A DNA stretch of 64,000 nucleotides from Microbacterium salsuginis (lineage in GTDB: Bacteria; Actinomycetota; Actinomycetes; Actinomycetales; Microbacteriaceae), in contig NZ_JABACI010000001.1 in the NCBI RefSeq assembly GCF_012524205.1, positions 868,001 to 932,000 of the forward strand, read 5' to 3'. The stretch's first letter is position 1; each line of letters starts with the position of its first letter. Below are positions 32,621 through 41,193 of the stretch, piece after piece. The notes under the pieces are model-generated. The model worked only from the letters and a program-made list of their open reading frames with translations, was not told where the DNA came from and did not search any database. The translations under genes and the position numbers were made by a program.

Positions 32621-33586
32621 ATGAGTGCTTCGGGCGGCAGCAGGGCGATCATCGCGGCGTTTCTGGCCAACATGGGCATCGCGATCGCGAAGTTCATCGC
32701 GTGGTTCCTGTCGGGTTCCGCGTCGATGCTCGCCGAGGCCATCCACTCGGTGGCCGACTCGGGAAACCAGCTGCTGCTCCTCCTGGGCGGCCGTCGCGCC
32801 AAGCGCGCCGCCGACCGCGAGCACCCCTTCGGATACGGACGCGAACGGTACGTCTACGCCTTCGTGGTGTCGATCATCCTGTTCTCGGTCGGTGGCCTCT
32901 TCTCGATCTACGAAGGCGTCGACAAGCTGACCCACCCGCATGAGCTCGAGAACGTGTGGATCCCGATCGGCGTCCTCATCGTCGCGATCGTGCTGGAGTC
33001 GTTCTCATTGCGCACCGCCATCCAAGAGAGCAACCACGTGCGACTCAAGGGTCAGTCCTGGGTGTCGTTCGTGCGGCACGCCAAGGCGCCCGAACTCCCG
33101 GTCGTGCTGCTCGAAGACATCGCCGCCCTCACCGGTCTGGTGTTCGCACTCGCCGCGGTCAGCCTCACCGCGATCACGCACAACCCGCTCTTCGACGCGA
33201 TCGGCACCCTCATGATCGGCACGCTGCTGATCCTCGTCGCCGTCACCCTGGGCATCGAGACCAAGAGTCTGCTCGTCGGAGAAGGGGCGACGGATGCTGA
33301 CCACCGGCGCATCGTCGACGCCATCCACGCAGGGCCCGAGGTGCACAAGCTCATCCACATCAAGACCCTCTATCTCGGCCCCGACGAGCTCATGGTGGCG
33401 GCCAAGCTCGGCTTCGCGGCCGACGCACCCCTGGCGCATGTCGCCTCCGACATCGACCGCATCGAGGACCGCGTGCGCGAGGCCGTTCCTGCGGCGCGCG
33501 TGATCTACTTCGAACCCGACATCTACCGGCCGGGCGACGACCGTACGCCGCCGACGTCGGAGTTCGTGATCAAGTCGACCGACTGA
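32621..33586 (+). CDS. Cation diffusion facilitator (CDF) metal transporter
   Basis: 321 residues. ASMLAEAIHSVADSGNQLLL is the CDF metal-site helix (His/Asp in HSVADSG), followed by FGYGRERYVYAFVV. About six membrane helices precede a cytoplasmic domain (from about 220; HRRIVDAIHAGPEVHKLIHI). CDF proteins export Zn2+, Mn2+ or Fe2+ against protons; the metal is not clear. TAGACT-N6-ATG suggests a leaderless transcript. Confidence 0.92.
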   Translation: MSASGGSRAIIAAFLANMGIAIAKFIAWFLSGSASMLAEAIHSVADSGNQLLLLLGGRRAKRAADREHPFGYGRERYVYAFVVSIILFSVGGLFSIYEGVDKLTHPHELENVWIPIGVLIVAIVLESFSLRTAIQESNHVRLKGQSWVSFVRHAKAPELPVVLLEDIAALTGLVFALAAVSLTAITHNPLFDAIGTLMIGTLLILVAVTLGIETKSLLVGEGATDADHRRIVDAIHAGPEVHKLIHIKTLYLGPDELMVAAKLGFAADAPLAHVASDIDRIEDRVREAVPAARVIYFEPDIYRPGDDRTPPTSEFVIKSTD

Positions 33587-33674
33587 CCCGTCGGCCGCGA
33601 GGCCCGTGGGGTCCGGCCGCCGCGCGTGCCGGCCGCCGGATCCGCGCGACCTCCGCCCGCAACGAAAGGACACC

Positions 33675-34601
33675 GTGCAGTACTGCCTGTTCACCGAACC
33701 CCAGATGGGCGCGACCTACGCCGACCAGCTCGCCTACGCGCAGGCCGGCGAGCGGCTCGGCTTTCACGGCTTCTTCCGGTCCGACCACTTCCTCAGCGGC
33801 ATGGGCGACGGCCTCCCCGGGCCCACCGACGCGTGGACGACGCTCGCCGGGCTGGCCCGCGAGACCACGCGACTGCGCCTGGGGACGCTCGTCTCGCCGG
33901 TGACCTTCCGCCACCCCGGGATCCTCGCGATCCAGGTCGCACAGGTCGATCAGATGTCTGGCGGACGCGTCGAACTCGGGCTCGGTGCGGGCTGGTTCGC
34001 CCGCGAGCACGCGGCCTACGGCATCCCGTTCCCGGATCGCCGATTCGACCTTCTCGAAGAGCAGCTCGCCATCCTCACCGGACTCTGGTCGACGCCGGTG
34101 GGTGAGACGTATTCGTTCGAGGGGCGCGACTACACGCTCGTCGAGGCGCCCGCCCTGCCCAAGCCGGTGCAAAGCAGCGTGCCCGTGATCATCGGCGGCG
34201 GCGGAAAGCGCCGCACTCCCGAGCTGGTCGCGCGGTTCGGAACCGAATACAACATCGGCTTTCCCGAGGATCACCAGATCCAGGAGCGGATCGACAACCT
34301 CCTCGCCGCGTGCGACCGCGTCGGCCGCGACCCCGGCACCATCCGCCTGTCGATCGCGATGTCGACGTTCGCCGGCAAGGACGAGGCCGCAGTCGCCGCG
34401 AGGGCCGCACGCATCGGCAAGACCCTCGAGGACGTGCGCGACGGGACCAACATCGTCGGCGGGCCGGACGAGATCGCGGAGCGCATCGCCACGTATCAGG
34501 CCTTCGGGATCGAGCGGGTGTACTTCCAGCTGCTCGACCTGCAGGATGTCGACCACGTCGAGTACCTCGGCGCGGAGGTGCTGCCGCACCTTCCGGTGTG
34601 A
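33675..34601 (+). CDS. LLM-class F420-type oxidoreductase
   Basis: 308 residues. [20 protein letters not shown] opens the TIM-barrel, [20 protein letters not shown] follows, and [20 protein letters not shown] and [20 protein letters not shown] are conserved LLM cofactor loops. Reaction unknown. The GTG at 33675 has GAAAGGA five nt before it. The C terminus (HLPV) and that of the convergent DUF2306 gene (RLPV) lie in one perfect inverted repeat. Confidence 0.88.
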   Translation: MQYCLFTEPQMGATYADQLAYAQAGERLGFHGFFRSDHFLSGMGDGLPGPTDAWTTLAGLARETTRLRLGTLVSPVTFRHPGILAIQVAQVDQMSGGRVELGLGAGWFAREHAAYGIPFPDRRFDLLEEQLAILTGLWSTPVGETYSFEGRDYTLVEAPALPKPVQSSVPVIIGGGGKRRTPELVARFGTEYNIGFPEDHQIQERIDNLLAACDRVGRDPGTIRLSIAMSTFAGKDEAAVAARAARIGKTLEDVRDGTNIVGGPDEIAERIATYQAFGIERVYFQLLDLQDVDHVEYLGAEVLPHLPV

Positions 34602-34629
34602 GCCGGGGCGTCGCGCCGGCTCACACCGG
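34593..34629. terminator. Bidirectional hairpin holding both stop codons
   Basis: Perfect 14-nt arms CCGGTGTGAGCCGG and CCGGCTCACACCGG with a 9-nt loop between convergent genes. Each arm encodes Pro-Val-stop (ccg gtg tga) for its own gene, so both proteins end in LPV. Confidence 0.75.
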
Positions 34630-35337
34630 CAGCCGGTACGACGGCAGCCCGCGCCGCCGGATCAGCCATTCGGCGACGACGAGGTTCGGCAGCCACGCGA
34701 GGAACGGGACGACGGCGTACGCGTTCGCGAAGTCGGGCTCCTGCCCGAACGCGAGCGGCGCGAGCAGCAGGAGCGGCAGCCAGATGCGCAGCGTCACCGC
34801 CGAATACGTCAGCGCATAGTTGCGGATCATCCACGCCTGGTGGCTGCGAACATCGTGGCGGCGGATCGCGCGGTACGCGCGCCAGCCGGTGATCAGCCAC
34901 AGCACGGCGAGCGCGCTGAAGCCGAAGACTCCGACGTAGCCGGCGGTGCTCCAGGGCGTGATCGCGAGCCCGCCGACGCTGCCCGCGGCGACGGCGAGGA
35001 GGTAGACCCGGCCGGTCCACCGGTGCACACGAGGTGCCCGGTTGCGCAGGCCGCGCCAGAACTGCAGCGCGCCCAGCGCCAGCGCCGTCGCACCGCCCGC
35101 GATGTGGACGTAGAGGGCGCCCTGCACGAAGGCGGGCTTGTCGGCGTATGCCTCTGCCAGTCCCGCCGTACCGCTCGCGGCGAGATCCTGAAGCGAGGCG
35201 GTGAAGTACGGCACCGCGGCGTATGCGACGATCGCGAGCGCCGTGAGCAGCACGAACACCCACCCGATGCGGGAGCGGGTGCCACCCGGTCGTGCCACGA
35301 CGGGGCCGGTGCGGACGGGTTCGATGAGCCTGGTCAC
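34621..35337 (-). CDS. DUF2306 membrane protein
   Basis: 238 residues with about seven hydrophobic helices; [20 protein letters not shown] and [20 protein letters not shown] match the DUF2306 family, whose conserved histidines suggest redox or haem-type membrane proteins. Function unknown. The start is uncertain: GTG 35337 (VTRLIEP) is given, GTG 35346 is equally possible. Confidence 0.78.
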   Translation of the reverse strand: MTRLIEPVRTGPVVARPGGTRSRIGWVFVLLTALAIVAYAAVPYFTASLQDLAASGTAGLAEAYADKPAFVQGALYVHIAGGATALALGALQFWRGLRNRAPRVHRWTGRVYLLAVAAGSVGGLAITPWSTAGYVGVFGFSALAVLWLITGWRAYRAIRRHDVRSHQAWMIRNYALTYSAVTLRIWLPLLLLAPLAFGQEPDFANAYAVVPFLAWLPNLVVAEWLIRRRGLPSYRLPV

Positions 35338-35442
35338 GCCTGTCACGGTAGGGGCGGCGCGCACGGGCCCGGCAGGGGGCAGGCCCCCCGATCCCCGGCG
35401 GTCAACCCCCACCCCGGTGCGCGCCGTCCCGACGCGGCGCGC

Positions 35443-35904
35443 TCAGCGCCGGTCGTCGAAGAAGGCGCGCAGGAGAGCGGATGCCTCGGCCTCGCGCACG
35501 CCGGCGACCACCTCGGCACGGTAGGGCAGGCGCCGATCGCGCACGACGTCGTACATCGAACCGGCCGCGCCGGCCTTGTCGTCCCACGCGCCGAACACGA
35601 GCCGCGAGATGCGGGACTGCAGCACCGCGCCCGCGCACATGAGGCACGGCTCGAGGGTCACCACGAGCGTGCAGCCCTCCAGGTTCCACGACCCGGTCGC
35701 CTCCGCGGCCGCGCGCAGAGCCACGACCTCGGCGTGGGCGGTCGGGTCATGCGTGGCCTCACGCAGGTTGCGGCCCTCGCCGATGGCGCGGCCCGCGGCA
35801 TCCGTCACCACCGCGCCGACCGGCACGTCCCCCGACTCCCCCGCGGCCGCGGCCAGCGCGAGCGCCCGGTCCATCGCGGCGAGATCGGCGGGGTCGAGGT
35901 TCAC
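35443..35904 (-). CDS. tadA: tRNA-specific adenosine deaminase TadA
   Basis: 153 residues. [12 protein letters not shown] carries the zinc histidine and catalytic glutamate, and [16 protein letters not shown] the zinc cysteines of the CDA/TadA fold. It makes inosine at the wobble position of tRNA-Arg(ACG). The GTG at 35904 follows TAGCCT by 6 nt (leaderless). A plain nucleoside or guanine deaminase is less likely given the length and motifs. Confidence 0.9.
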   Translation of the reverse strand: MNLDPADLAAMDRALALAAAAGESGDVPVGAVVTDAAGRAIGEGRNLREATHDPTAHAEVVALRAAAEATGSWNLEGCTLVVTLEPCLMCAGAVLQSRISRLVFGAWDDKAGAAGSMYDVVRDRRLPYRAEVVAGVREAEASALLRAFFDDRR

Positions 35905-35910
35905 AGCACG

Positions 35911-35916
35911 AGGCTA
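35911..35916 (-). promoter_or_regulatory. -10 element of tadA (leaderless type)
   Basis: TAGCCT on the minus strand, 6 nt before the GTG at 35904. Confidence 0.45.
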
Positions 35917-35976
35917 TCCCCCACCCCGTCTCATCCCGGCCCATCCACGTCCCCGCCCACGTCCCACCGCTCCGTC

Positions 35977-36059
35977 GCGAAAACACCAGTCGGTCACGGG
36001 ACACGCCGGGCCGAGGCATCCGCCGCCGGCGTGTCGCCGCTCTCGGCTGGTGTTTTCGC
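35977..36059. repeat. Family B palindromic repeat, copy 2
   Basis: Outer arms GCGAAAACACCAGT and GCTGGTGTTTTCGC and inner arms ACACGCCGG and CCGGCGTGT, the same design as 22467-22551. The centres differ, while arms are nearly identical. It lies between divergent tadA and upp. Confidence 0.88.
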
Positions 36060-36096
36060 ACAGGGGACCGACGCGGAGGAACCGGACGGCACGCAC

Positions 36097-36102
36097 TACC
36101 CT
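36097..36102 (+). promoter_or_regulatory. -10 element of upp (leaderless type)
   Basis: TACCCT, 6 nt before the ATG at 36109. Confidence 0.4.
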
Positions 36103-36108
36103 TGGCCT

Positions 36109-36741
36109 ATGCGCCTGCACGTCGCCGATCACCCACTCATCACCCACAAGCTCACGGTGCTGCGCGACCAGCGCACATCATCGCCGGTCTTCCGCCAGCT
36201 GACCGAAGAGCTGGTGACGCTGCTCGCCTACGAGGCGACGCGCAACGTGCGCGTGTCGCCGATCGAGATCCAGACACCCGTCACCACGACGATGGGCGTC
36301 AAGATCAGCGAGCCCCGCCCCCTCGTCGTCCCGATCCTGCGCGCCGGGCTCGGCATGCTCGAGGGCATGGTCAAGCTCATCCCCACCGCCGAGGTCGGAT
36401 TCCTCGGCATGGTGCGCAATGAAGAGACCCTCGAGCCGTCGACATACGCCGAGCGTCTTCCCGATGACCTCAGCGACCGGCAGTGCTTCGTGCTCGACCC
36501 GATGCTGGCCACGGGTGGATCCCTCGGCGCCGCGATCGAGTTCCTCTTCGCGCGCGGAGCGCAGGACGTCACCGCCATCTGCCTGCTCGGCGCGCCCGAG
36601 GGCGTCGCGGCGATCGAGAAGCAGGTCGACGGCCGCGACGTGACGCTCGTGCTGGGGGCAATGGACGAGCGCCTGAATGAGAAGGGCTACATCGTTCCAG
36701 GTCTCGGCGACGCCGGCGACCGGCTCTACGGCACCGTCTGA
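36109..36741 (+). CDS. upp: Uracil phosphoribosyltransferase
   Basis: 210 residues, full length. It makes UMP from uracil and PRPP (pyrimidine salvage). [20 protein letters not shown] is the conserved N terminus; [13 protein letters not shown] and the PRPP loop [19 protein letters not shown], then a C-terminal [20 protein letters not shown], are diagnostic. No ribosome binding site; TACCCT-N6-ATG suggests leaderless translation. Confidence 0.96.
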   Translation: MRLHVADHPLITHKLTVLRDQRTSSPVFRQLTEELVTLLAYEATRNVRVSPIEIQTPVTTTMGVKISEPRPLVVPILRAGLGMLEGMVKLIPTAEVGFLGMVRNEETLEPSTYAERLPDDLSDRQCFVLDPMLATGGSLGAAIEFLFARGAQDVTAICLLGAPEGVAAIEKQVDGRDVTLVLGAMDERLNEKGYIVPGLGDAGDRLYGTV

Positions 36742-36926
36742 CGAAGCCTCGCCCGGCCCCATGCGAACGAGGAGCGCGGGCGCGACATCCGCCCCTCGCC
36801 GAACGGATGCCGCACCCACGCCCCTCGACGCTTCGTCAGGCTACGCGCGCGATATCAGCCGCCCAACGGGGTTGACACGACCAGGGCAGTTGTCTAGGGG
36901 TCGGCGCGGCGCACCGCCGGATCGGC

Positions 36927-37247
36927 TCAATCGCCGAGCGGAGGCTCCTGCGACGAACGCCTGCCCGTCTCCTGCTCCCAGAACTCCAGCTGCTGGGTGA
37001 GGGCTTTCGCGAGCTCGAACACCTGCTCGGGGGGAATCCGGATGCGGCTGACCACGCGGGCCGGAACGATCGTGTGCCGCTGCCCGGTGTCGGTGTCGAC
37101 CTGCTCCCGGGGCGGCTGCGCGAGCGTCAGGAAGTCCATGACGAACACGGTGGGCGTGTGCCAGACGTTGGCGAAGTCCGCATACGCGCCGCCGATCAGC
37201 TCGGGCGGCAGGTCGATCTCGAACTGGCGGGGGGCGTCGTCGGCCAT
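36927..37247 (-). CDS. DUF3467 protein
   Basis: 106 residues. The core FEIDLPPELIGGAYADFANV, then TPTVFVMDFL, and RVVSRIRIPPEQVFELAKAL matches DUF3467, a small soluble family of unknown function common in bacteria. GGAGGCACC precedes the ATG. It ends 185 nt from upp; that gap holds only short hairpins and a fragment (near 36826-36843) resembling the LRQAQG-type repeat. Confidence 0.85.
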   Translation of the reverse strand: MADDAPRQFEIDLPPELIGGAYADFANVWHTPTVFVMDFLTLAQPPREQVDTDTGQRHTIVPARVVSRIRIPPEQVFELAKALTQQLEFWEQETGRRSSQEPPLGD

Positions 37248-37308
37248 GGTGCCTCCTGACGGATCGGTCGCGGGTACGGCGAGGTCGCGAGCGCGAGTCT
37301 ACGCGGGG

Positions 37309-40300
37309 TCAGCCGCGGCCGACGAGGCGCGCGAATCCGCTCAAGCGGGCGACGCCTTCGGGCGTGTACGGAAGGTCGTCGAGCAGTCCCGGCGAGTACA
37401 CGACGTACGCGGTGTGCATCGCTCGCGAGATCGCGACGTTCAGCCGGTTGCGCAGCAGCAGGAACTCGAGCCCGCGCGGCGCATCGCGCCCGCTCGACGC
37501 GGCCAGCGACAGGATCGCGACGGCGGCCTCCTTGCCCTGGAACTTGTCGACGGTGCCCACGGGCACCTCGGCGAATCCGGCGGCGGCGAGCGCCGCCTCC
37601 ACGGCGACCTGCTGCGCGTTGTAGGGCGTGACCACGATGATGTCCCGCGCCGCCAGCGGCCGCGCCGGCAGCGTCGACGAGGTTCCGGCCTCGTCGACAT
37701 GCGCGTCGGTCCATTCGCGGCCGACCAGGTCCGCGACCAATCGCGCCACCTCGGCGGCCTCTTCGAGCGACTGGGTCGCGTTGCCGTGGTGGCGCAGCGC
37801 GACCGGGACGAGGCCCGGCGCGACGCCCTCGATCCGGCGCAGAGCGGTCGAGGGGTGGGCTTCGAGCTCACCGCGATACGACAGCGCCGAGACGGGCGCT
37901 GCGACCTCGGGACGCATGCGTCGCGTCTGCGCCAGGAAGTAGCCGTACTCCTGCGGGATGACGTCGGCGCCGTCCATCACCCAGCCGAGCGCAGAGGTGT
38001 CGACCGGGGCGGGGTGGGTGCCCTGACTCACCTGCGGAAGCTGCTGCGGGTCGCCGAGCAGCAGCAGCCGCGGGGCTGCCAGCGACACCGCGATCGTCGA
38101 GGCCAGCGAGAACTGACCGGCCTCGTCGACCACGAGCAGGTCGAGACTGCCGCGCGGCACGCGGCCCTCGTGGCTGAAGTCCCACGCCGTGCCGCCGATG
38201 ACGTAGCCCTCGGCCTCGTGCTCGGCCGTGAACGCCGCGATCCCGTTCTTCGGCAGCACCGTGAAGGTGTGGTCGGCGCCCGGGTCCTTCGGCGCCTTGC
38301 CGACCTGCACGGCGGGCACCCCGGCCGCGATCACGCGATCGAGCAGCTGCTCGATCGTCGCGTGGCCCTGGGCGACGACGCCGACCTTGTAGCCGTGGTC
38401 GCGCACGAGCCGCGCGATGACGTGGGAGCCGACGTAGGTCTTTCCCGTGCCCGGCGGGCCCTGCACCGCCAGGTAGCTGCGATCGAGGTCGCGCACGGCG
38501 CGGGCGATGGCGTCCACGACATCGCCGCCGACCGGCGGCAGCGCGCCGGCGAGGGCGCCGCCCTGAGCCTGACGAAGGGTGCGCGGGGGACGACGGCACA
38601 GGATGTCGGTCGCCGGGTCCTCCGGGAGCCGGGGATGGGCGTCGATGACGGCATCCGCCCACGCGTCGATGGCGGCCTGCTGGTTCCCGGCTCCGGGCGG
38701 CGCGGGCGGGGTGAGCGCGAGCGGCAGCTCGTCCCACGTGTTGCCGTCGACCGCGGTCTCTTCGATCACGGCGCCGTCGTCGAGCACCTCGAGGACCTTG
38801 ACCGAGCGGTACGAGTGGATCCAGCGCGGTGATGCCTCGAACGGATACGGCGCCGGCAGCTCGTACAGGGCGAACGGGTTCGTGCCTTCGCTCAGTCGCG
38901 TGCCGGGCGCGAGCTCGCCGCGCAGCTCGATGATGCGACGCTCTCCGCCGCGCCCGCTCTCGGCGAAGTGCCAGTCCTCGGTCACGCGGCTGCGTGCCGC
39001 GTCGATGGTGACCACGTCGCGCGTCTCGTCCCACAGCGAGACCGGCTCCCGCAGCCGCAGGAAGTGCGTGGCCCAGAACGACTTGGACTCACGCGGGTAG
39101 TAGTCGATCGCGGCGGCACCGAGGTGCAGGGTGCGTGCAGCGACGGAATCGTCGGGATGCTGCAGCGCGAGCCCGTCGAGCATGGTCGCGCGGGGCGACG
39201 GCTCGTACGCCCGCTCGTCGGGCTCCGGATCGGGAGAGGGCCGCAGCTGCGCCTCGCGCGCGCGATCCACCAGCCAGTCGCGCAGGCGCCGCGTCGACAC
39301 GCAGTCGTAACGGTTGTAGTCGGCGAGATCGTCGAGGATCTCGCGCGCCGAGGACTCGTCGCCGTCGTCGGCCAGAGCGCGCGCCTCGACGTAGCGCACG
39401 ATCGAGTCGTCGCCCTTCTGCACGTCGCTCGTGCGCACCTCGTCGCCCATGTACAGCGGCTCGAGCTTCTTGATCGAGTACGACCGCGACCCCACTCGCA
39501 GAGCGCGGCGCACGATCGGATACAGGTCGACGAAGACGCCGTCGCGCAGCAGCCGGTCGACGTCCGTCTCGCGCACGCCGTGCCGCGCCGCCATCGCGAG
39601 CAGGTGCGTCGGCTCGTACGGCGCGTAGTGGTAGATGTGCATGCCGGGGAACTGCTGCCGCCGCAGGGCGACGATGTCGAGGAAGCTCTCGAGGGCGCGC
39701 TTCTCGTCGTCGAAGCTGTGCGCCCACAGGGCGGTGTACTGCTCGCGCGAGTCGACCCAGCCGAACAGGTAGTCGATGCCCCACTGCGTGGGCTCGCCGG
39801 GCGCCGGAGGCTCGGAATGCAGCGGATCGCCCTCGAAGTCGAAGAACAGGTCGCCGTGGTCGGGCCGCGGGAGGGCGCCGAGCGCCTGCGGCGCGACGAC
39901 CTCGAAGACCGGCATCGGGGGCGCGTCCGTCGCGGCGGCCGGCGGACGTTCGACGACCGTCGCGACGGCATGGGCGATACCCCCGGCCGAGACGGCGGCG
40001 GCCTCCGCGACGATCACGGTGGGCGCACCACCGTCGTCGTGCGCACCCGCGGTCTCGGCGCCCGCGACGGGCTTCGGCGGGAAGAGCGGCGGTGTGCCCG
40101 CAGGGCTCTCGAGCTGCAGTCGCGCCTGCGTCCGCAGGGACGCGAAGACGTCGGGATTCATCCCGGCGGGCGCCGCCGCGACCGTCGCCAGCCGGTCGAT
40201 GGTCGTCACGCCCGCCGCGCGCAGCCGGTCCCGCTGCACGGGCCGCATCCCGGCCACGAGGAGAAGATCGCGGGATGCCACGACCTCGGCGTCGCACGTC

Positions 40301-41019
40301 GCGCAGCGTCCGCACGCGATCACGCCCAGCTCCCCCCGTTCATCGCCCCATGCGATCGGCTCGCCCGCCGCGCCGAGCTCGAGACGGCGGTCGCTGATGA
40401 GCGCGGCCAGCCGCTCACGGCGCAGGCGGAAGACGGGGAGCAGGTCGTCGACCTCGTGCACGCTCACGCTGCCGTCGCCGAGCAGCAGTTCGACGCGACC
40501 CGACCGCTCGACACCGAGCCGGTCGAGCTGATCGACGTATGCCGCCAGCTGCATGAGCGCTGTGACGCGCGCACGGCGTGCGAGCTTCGTGTCCTGCACG
40601 ATCCACGGCCGAGAGGCGGTCTGCGCGCCGTCGGACGGCTCGCGCACGAGGAAGTCCGCGAAGCCGACGAAGTCGCTCGTCGCGAAGGCCGCCTGGTAGA
40701 TGACCTCGGCGTCCGATGCCAGGGCCGCATTCGTGCGAGCGACCGCGTCGGCCAGTGCCACAGCATCCGACGACCGCACCTCCGGGATCTCGACGACACC
40801 GTCGCCGTACCGCGCGACGTAGTCCGCGAGCACCCGGCGCTCGTGCACCGTCCCGAGCCGGCCGGCCCGCTCGAGAGTGAGGTCCTCGGGCTCTTCGACG
40901 GCGGGGACCCTGCCCAGCCGCGCGTCGATCGCCCGCAGCCACGCGAACTCGCACTCCGCCGCGGCTTTGAGGTCGCTCGCGCTCCAGACGATCCGGCCTT
41001 CGTCTTCGATGTATCGCAT
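37309..41019 (-). CDS. TM0106-type RecB-like nuclease fused to SF1 helicase
   Basis: 1236 residues. N-terminal half: RecB/TM0106-like region with CGRCATCDAEV near residue 235 (possible metal or Fe-S ligands), a helix-hairpin-helix-like stretch PVQRDRLRAAGVTTIDRLAT, and LFFDFEGDPLH near 391, the acidic motif of RNase H/RecB-like nucleases. C-terminal half: superfamily 1 helicase with Walker A QGPPGTGKTYVGSHV (about 852), Walker B LLVVDEAGQFSLA (about 965) and motif VI region NVAISRAMHTAYVV (about 1192). It probably acts in DNA or RNA processing or repair. Residues about 814-820 (TLRQAQGG) come from a palindromic repeat fragment at 38561-38579. Confidence 0.88.
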   Translation of the reverse strand: MRYIEDEGRIVWSASDLKAAAECEFAWLRAIDARLGRVPAVEEPEDLTLERAGRLGTVHERRVLADYVARYGDGVVEIPEVRSSDAVALADAVARTNAALASDAEVIYQAAFATSDFVGFADFLVREPSDGAQTASRPWIVQDTKLARRARVTALMQLAAYVDQLDRLGVERSGRVELLLGDGSVSVHEVDDLLPVFRLRRERLAALISDRRLELGAAGEPIAWGDERGELGVIACGRCATCDAEVVASRDLLLVAGMRPVQRDRLRAAGVTTIDRLATVAAAPAGMNPDVFASLRTQARLQLESPAGTPPLFPPKPVAGAETAGAHDDGGAPTVIVAEAAAVSAGGIAHAVATVVERPPAAATDAPPMPVFEVVAPQALGALPRPDHGDLFFDFEGDPLHSEPPAPGEPTQWGIDYLFGWVDSREQYTALWAHSFDDEKRALESFLDIVALRRQQFPGMHIYHYAPYEPTHLLAMAARHGVRETDVDRLLRDGVFVDLYPIVRRALRVGSRSYSIKKLEPLYMGDEVRTSDVQKGDDSIVRYVEARALADDGDESSAREILDDLADYNRYDCVSTRRLRDWLVDRAREAQLRPSPDPEPDERAYEPSPRATMLDGLALQHPDDSVAARTLHLGAAAIDYYPRESKSFWATHFLRLREPVSLWDETRDVVTIDAARSRVTEDWHFAESGRGGERRIIELRGELAPGTRLSEGTNPFALYELPAPYPFEASPRWIHSYRSVKVLEVLDDGAVIEETAVDGNTWDELPLALTPPAPPGAGNQQAAIDAWADAVIDAHPRLPEDPATDILCRRPPRTLRQAQGGALAGALPPVGGDVVDAIARAVRDLDRSYLAVQGPPGTGKTYVGSHVIARLVRDHGYKVGVVAQGHATIEQLLDRVIAAGVPAVQVGKAPKDPGADHTFTVLPKNGIAAFTAEHEAEGYVIGGTAWDFSHEGRVPRGSLDLLVVDEAGQFSLASTIAVSLAAPRLLLLGDPQQLPQVSQGTHPAPVDTSALGWVMDGADVIPQEYGYFLAQTRRMRPEVAAPVSALSYRGELEAHPSTALRRIEGVAPGLVPVALRHHGNATQSLEEAAEVARLVADLVGREWTDAHVDEAGTSSTLPARPLAARDIIVVTPYNAQQVAVEAALAAAGFAEVPVGTVDKFQGKEAAVAILSLAASSGRDAPRGLEFLLLRNRLNVAISRAMHTAYVVYSPGLLDDLPYTPEGVARLSGFARLVGRG
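38561..38579. repeat. LRQAQG-type repeat fragment inside the nuclease-helicase gene
   Basis: CCCTGAGCCTGACGAAGGG, an imperfect palindrome with one short arm of a common actinobacterial repeat, translated in frame as TLRQAQG. Confidence 0.65.
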
Positions 41020-41072
41020 GCCCTGCCCTTCGCTACGACCCTAACCGCGCCCGCCGACACTCCCGTTCCGCC

Positions 41073-41134
41073 GTTCGAATCGCGCACTTTGCGCGTTTCG
41101 ACCGCAGGAACGAGCCGAGTGCGCGATTCGAAAC
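41073..41134. repeat. Family C palindromic repeat, copy 2
   Basis: Left arm GTTCGAATCGCGCACTTTGC and right arm GAGTGCGCGATTCGAAAC around a GC-rich centre, in the gap between divergent helicase and nadE genes. Copy 1 is at 16411-16473. Confidence 0.78.
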
Positions 41135-41193
41135 TGCGGGGGCCGGAGCGCAGAGAGGGCACGGCGCGGCAGGCACCTGCCAGACTGGTGCGC

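Noticed and set aside
34546..36108. Long open frame upstream of upp
   Set aside because: It is antisense to DUF2306 and tadA and runs through a family B repeat; Upp starts at 36109.
36872..36900. TTGACA with a possible -10 before a non-coding RNA
   Set aside because: No TANNNT lies at suitable spacing (TCTAGG at 15 nt is poor), and upp and DUF3467 converge on this gap without a plus-strand gene.
37309..41019. Nuclease-helicase as part of a defence island
   Set aside because: No restriction, toxin-antitoxin, CRISPR or phage-type genes are near; neighbours are housekeeping genes.
41073..41083. GTTCGAATC, resembling the T-loop of a tRNA
   Set aside because: It is part of a family C palindrome; no acceptor, D or anticodon stem surrounds it, and the other copy also lacks them.
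38968..41193. Long open extension upstream of nadE, opposite the helicase gene
   Set aside because: NadE homology starts at 41194; the upstream part is antisense to the nuclease-helicase gene.
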